A stretch of 22,822 nt of DNA from an uncultured Oscillospiraceae bacterium (lineage in GTDB: Bacteria; Bacillota; Clostridia; Oscillospirales; Ruminococcaceae): the NCBI GenBank assembly GCA_905212515.1, contig CAJMEU010000032.1, forward strand, positions 1-22,822, written 5' to 3'. Below, in pieces: positions 20,387-22,822 of the stretch. The position numbers were made by a program, and so were the translations under genes. The number at the start of each line of letters is the position of its first letter. Positions within the stretch are counted from its first letter, which is position 1. The notes under the pieces were generated by a model that did not search any database, was not told the origin of the DNA, and saw nothing but the letters and a program-made list of their open reading frames with translations.

Positions 20387-20698
20387 ATGAGTTATAGCGG
20401 TACAATCAAGCTGGACACCAAGCCAGCGGAAAGCGCCCTTAAATCCGTGTCTGACATGTTGGATACCGTTCAAGGGAAAATCGCCAAAATCGCCCAAACC
20501 GAAATTTTACTGGCTTTTAAAACAGCGCCAACTATCATCGATATTTTGGAAAGCACCGAACGCTCCATGACCGCTTTGACCGGCAGCACAGACGTAACCA
20601 ACCAAGCACTGTCTTCCACAGGGGCAATCCTGGAAGGCACGACTTATAGTGCAACCACTGCAAAGACAGGGGGACGGTTCTTTTGTCTGGCCTACTGA
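20387..20698 (+). pseudogene. Truncated tape-measure gene fragment (paralogous 5' end)
   Basis: Starts MSYSGTIKLDTKPAESALKS at ATG 20387 (AAGGAAG upstream) and parallels the start of the intact tape measure at 21667 (SYNGSISVDQETGKSVKELS). Shared blocks include ERSMTALTGSTD against ERFEVAMTALTG and STGAILEGTTYS against KTELAIDGTAYS. Similarity ends after about 92 residues (ATTA), where the inverted-repeat element begins; the last residues GGRFFCLAY come from that element. It is thus a broken copy of the tape-measure 5' end. Confidence 0.82.
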
Positions 20699-20741
20699 AT
20701 AACGATAAAAGAATCGTCCCCGTCTCTTCACCTCTCGTCTC

Positions 20742-20772
20742 CCCATTTTTAAGGATGTGATGTTATGAGCTA
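20742..20772 (+). repeat. Tape-measure leader copy followed by immediate stop (first)
   Basis: CCCATTTTTAAGGATGTGAT, then GTT ATG AGC TAA. It is near-identical to the leader of the intact tape-measure gene (21640-21672) but the frame closes at codon 3. Confidence 0.75.
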
Positions 20773-20809
20773 AAAAAGAAGCAGCGGCCCCCTGTTTGAA
20801 AATTAACTC

Positions 20810-20839
20810 AAAAAACTCGACCTGTTGGCGGAGTTTTTT
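20810..20839 (+). terminator. Terminator-like hairpin inside the inverted-repeat element
   Basis: AAAAAACTC (20810-20818) and GAGTTTTTT (20831-20839) form a 9-bp stem. With the bases around it, it is a degenerate copy of the hairpin before the intact tape-measure leader (21612-21638). Confidence 0.6.
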
Positions 20840-20840
20840 A

Positions 20841-20873
20841 TACCCATTTTTAAGGAGGTGGTCTTATGCGCTA
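20841..20873 (+). repeat. Tape-measure leader copy followed by immediate stop (second)
   Basis: TACCCATTTTTAAGGAGGTG, then GTCTT ATG CGC TAA. The good AGGAGG and ATG lead into a stop at codon 3. The upstream hairpin plus leader repeats what precedes the intact gene at 21612-21672. Confidence 0.75.
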
Positions 20874-20956
20874 AAGACAAAAGAACCGTCCCCCTGTCTT
20901 CCTGTCTTCTTAATCGGCACAAATCAGGAAGGTATTTCTATATTTCAATTGGATAG

Positions 20957-20988
20957 AGCTGGAAAACAGCTTTGAGATATGTTATACT
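20957..20988 (+). promoter_or_regulatory. Promoter of the rightward lipoprotein gene with inverted repeat
   Basis: TGGAAA (20960-20965), a 17-nt spacer and an extended -10, TGTTATACT (TATACT 20983-20988). AGCTG-GAAAA-CAGCT (20957-20971) is a perfect inverted repeat over the -35 box and may be an operator. From 20901 to the gene no other feature is seen. Confidence 0.6.
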
Positions 20989-21012
20989 TTCAGCAAAAGG
21001 AGGCGTTGTAGC

Positions 21013-21555
21013 ATGAAAAAAATCGCGGCACTTGTTTTGTGCCTGGTGCTGATGGGCAGTTTGTTTGCGGGATGCCAGCAGAAACCCAAGGAAATCCCAC
21101 CTTATTTTCCTCACAGTGATTCTATCCGACTAGATGTGAGCGAGCAAGACATTATTGATTTGGGGATTCCTTCCACTAATGTTATAACAGGCTCATACTC
21201 ACCCCCTATTCCTGTGTCTATTGAAGATATTTCGTTCAAATTGGTTTATATGGCTTTTTCATCCGAAGAAGATAGTCCGGTAACCGGACATTATATGAAT
21301 ACAGACAATGAGTTGGATGTGCCTGCCGCTTATAAACAGTTGGTAAAACATTTTGACACAATATATGGGAAAGGGAGAAAAGCAGAAAACACCAGTGATT
21401 GGAAAACAGATTTTGTGGGTACTGAATGGGATTTTTCTATCGATACAGGGGAGGAGTATCGTTTGAATCTTGATTATTTCCATCTTGAGAGTGATGAGAA
21501 GGACAATGCCCCCTATCATCTAAGTATTTTTGTCGCACGCAGTGATATTATGTAA
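21013..21555 (+). CDS. Secreted lipoprotein of unknown function (180 aa)
   Basis: The signal peptide MKKIAALVLCLVLMGS is followed by lipobox LFAGC (C21). The mature protein is acidic and has no recognised domain: SEQDIIDLGIPSTNVI, YKQLVKHFDTIYGKGRKAEN, SDWKTDFVGTEWDFSIDTGE. Size and build are like the other lipoprotein (19654-20292): both have a stretch for a self-contained adduct (HFDTIYGKG against FFTEQYGAP) followed by SDW, so they may be distant relatives. ATG 21013 has AGGAGG 9 nt upstream. It is AT-rich, has its own promoter and lies within the tail operon, so it is a probable cargo gene. Confidence 0.8.
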   Translation: MKKIAALVLCLVLMGSLFAGCQQKPKEIPPYFPHSDSIRLDVSEQDIIDLGIPSTNVITGSYSPPIPVSIEDISFKLVYMAFSSEEDSPVTGHYMNTDNELDVPAAYKQLVKHFDTIYGKGRKAENTSDWKTDFVGTEWDFSIDTGEEYRLNLDYFHLESDEKDNAPYHLSIFVARSDIM

Positions 21556-21611
21556 TTTTTTTATAAAACGAAATCAAAAAATCATTGCAACAAATTTAAT
21601 TCATTGTAAAA

Positions 21612-21638
21612 CCTCGACCAAACGGCCGGGGATTTTTT
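21612..21638 (+). terminator. Terminator between the lipoprotein and tape-measure genes
   Basis: CCTCGACC (21612-21619), loop AAAC and GGCCGGGG (21624-21631) form a stem with one mismatch and one G-T pair, followed by ATTTTTTAT. It lies just before the tape-measure leader. Confidence 0.7.
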
Positions 21639-21639
21639 A

Positions 21640-21672
21640 TACCCATTTTTAAGGGAGTGATGTAATTTGAGT
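21640..21672 (+). repeat. Leader of the intact tape-measure gene (repeat copy)
   Basis: TACCCATTTTTAAGGGAGTG, then ATGTAAT and TTG AGT. It shares the TACCCATTTTTAAGG core with 20742-20772 and 20841-20873, and its end with the start of the fragment at 20387 (AAGGAAGTGATGAA ATG AGT TAT). Here the start codon is TTG instead of ATG. Confidence 0.75.
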
Positions 21673-22822
21673 TATAACGGAAGTATTTCTGTGGATCAGG
21701 AAACGGGAAAATCCGTTAAGGAGCTTTCCAACTTGCTGGACACTTTGTCCACCAAGTTAGCCAAAGCCGCAGGAAATACCTTGTCCGACCTTTTTAAGCT
21801 GGCTCCGGAAACCATTACCGCCGTGGAGCGCTTCGAGGTGGCCATGACCGCTTTGACCGGAAATTTGTCAGGCGCGCAAGCCGCCTTAAGCAAAACGGAA
21901 TTGGCCATAGACGGCACCGCATACAGCCTGTCCACAGCAACAGAGGCCGTGCAAAATTTTGTTGCGCGCGGCATGACGGTGAGCGATGCCACGCACACGT
22001 TGGAAAGCTGGGGCAACGCCGTAGCCACTTACAGCGGCAGTTCCAATGAGGCTTTGGCCAGCGTGGCGAAGGCGCTGGCGGACATGCAGTCCAAGGGGAC
22101 TGTCTCGATGGACAGTTTAAACGCTTTGATCCAGGCCGGTATCCCCGCGCTGGATCTATACGCCGCCGCCACGGGAAAATCGACCGACGAGGTAGTTTCC
22201 GCGCTAAAAAACGGGAAGGTAAAATCAGAGGACTTCATCAGCGCCATGAATACCGCATTGGATCAAGGGGCGGGGAAATTTCCCGCTTTGGCCAATGCAG
22301 CGAAGGAGACAGACCAGACCTGGAGCGGTGCTTTTCAAAGCATGAAAGCTTCGGTGGCACGGGGAAGCACGGCGATCATTCAGTCCATGGATGATGCACT
22401 GGCGAGTGTGAACAAGCCCTCCTTGCAAGAGAGCGTGGTTGCTTTGGGCAAAAAATTTGAAGACGTGCTGGGAGTGGTAGCAAAATTGGCCGGCCCTGTG
22501 GCCCAGCACTTTGACCTTATCGCCATCGCCGCAACGGGTGTGGGTGCCGCCTTGGCCACATGGAAAATCGTAGAATTCGTGGGCAGCCTCGGCTCTCTTC
22601 TTTCTTTAACTACGCCTCTTGGAATGGTCATTGCTGCTTTTGCCGGTGTGGCTGTAGCAGCCGGGGCCGCGTTTACCTTATTTGAAGAGAATGATGCCGT
22701 TTCGCAAAGGAGGGCCGAAATTGAGGAGCATACCGCGGCCCTAGAAGCACAAACAAAAGCTTATAAAGACGGTTTTGTCTCCCTTTTGGAAGGCGCAGAA
22801 GCAGAAATCTCACGGTTTGACA
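21667..22822 (+). CDS. Phage tail tape-measure protein, N-terminal part (runs off the window)
   Basis: At least 385 residues, open at the right edge. It begins SYNGSISVDQETGKSVKELS and carries the conserved tape-measure N-terminal region: ERFEVAMTALTGNLSGAQAA, VQNFVARGMTVSDATHTLES, GNAVATYSGSSNEALASVAK, LNALIQAGIPALDLYAAATG, KSTDEVVSALKNGKVKSEDF. Two hydrophobic stretches follow (about 280-310 and 315-340), usual for the part that enters the membrane. The protein sets tail length. The start is TTG 21667, with GGGAG 9 nt upstream; the paralogous fragment at 20387 has ATG at the same place. A terminator immediately upstream leaves its source of transcription unclear. Confidence 0.9.
   Translation, partial: MSYNGSISVDQETGKSVKELSNLLDTLSTKLAKAAGNTLSDLFKLAPETITAVERFEVAMTALTGNLSGAQAALSKTELAIDGTAYSLSTATEAVQNFVARGMTVSDATHTLESWGNAVATYSGSSNEALASVAKALADMQSKGTVSMDSLNALIQAGIPALDLYAAATGKSTDEVVSALKNGKVKSEDFISAMNTALDQGAGKFPALANAAKETDQTWSGAFQSMKASVARGSTAIIQSMDDALASVNKPSLQESVVALGKKFEDVLGVVAKLAGPVAQHFDLIAIAATGVGAALATWKIVEFVGSLGSLLSLTTPLGMVIAAFAGVAVAAGAAFTLFEENDAVSQRRAEIEEHTAALEAQTKAYKDGFVSLLEGAEAEISRFD

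Larger units (their letters stand above)
20663..20900. repeat. 238-bp element with 26-bp perfect terminal inverted repeats
   Basis: The left end, AAGACAGGGGGACGGTTCTT then TTGTCT (20663-20688), is the exact reverse complement of 20875-20900. A third, imperfect copy (20704-20727, AAAAGAATCGTCCCC) pairs with the left end as a hairpin, and a fourth degenerate one starts near 20773. The interior has two copies of the tape-measure leader and no gene. It resembles short mobile palindromic (REP/MITE-like) repeats with GGGGACGGTTCT cores that I recall from clostridial genomes. It interrupts the tape-measure fragment. Confidence 0.75.

Noticed and set aside
20663..20900. CRISPR array
   Set aside because: The repeats are few, mostly inverted, irregularly spaced and without spacer-sized unique units; no cas gene is near.

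Overview
The window looks like the chromosome of a GC-rich anaerobic Firmicute, most likely a gut clostridium of the Oscillospiraceae type. Grounds: strong GGAGG ribosome sites, sigma-A promoters, an oxygen-sensitive class III ribonucleotide reductase, a Bacillus-type FrlB and Firmicute siphophage families (Gp15, DUF1492). No tRNA, rRNA, CRISPR array or integrase was seen.

Region 1 (1-3400): an nrdG-nrdD operon on the minus strand. NrdD carries a C-terminal glutaredoxin-like domain with a CPNC motif. The promoter holds a 15/16 match to the NrdR box in its spacer and a weaker box exactly 32 bp away. Region 2 (3470-3946): a lone ImmA/IrrE-type metallopeptidase.

Region 3 (4067-15346): a catabolic locus. 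On the minus strand lie an FrlB-like fructosamine-6-phosphate deglycase, a GntR/HutC regulator, a 3'-truncated M20 peptidase and a complete oligopeptide ABC transporter (OppF, D, C, B and a lipoprotein binding protein). Divergently lie an amidohydrolase, a YjbQ protein and an M24 aminopeptidase. Both divergent promoters carry the same composite palindromic operator at their predicted transcription starts, so they are probably co-regulated. The set fits uptake and hydrolysis of peptides, perhaps glycated ones. The binding-protein gene has an in-frame TAG at codon 3 behind its good ribosome site, and the M20 gene has lost its C-terminal third to half, so part of the operon may be decaying.

Region 4 (15367-22822, open to the right): a phage-derived module. 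It has an XRE repressor, a divergent promoter region with three repeated operators, a cro-like gene broken by one TAG, four small early genes ending in a DUF1492 regulator, and then directly the tail genes: tail terminator, tube, two assembly chaperones and the tape-measure protein. Integrase, replication, terminase, portal and capsid genes are all absent between repressor and tail. This is the layout of a siphophage-derived tailocin or of a head-deleted prophage. Between the chaperones and the tape measure sits an AT-rich insert with two unrelated lipoprotein genes, terminators, a broken copy of the tape-measure 5' end, repeated copies of the tape-measure leader and a 238-bp element bounded by 26-bp perfect inverted repeats.
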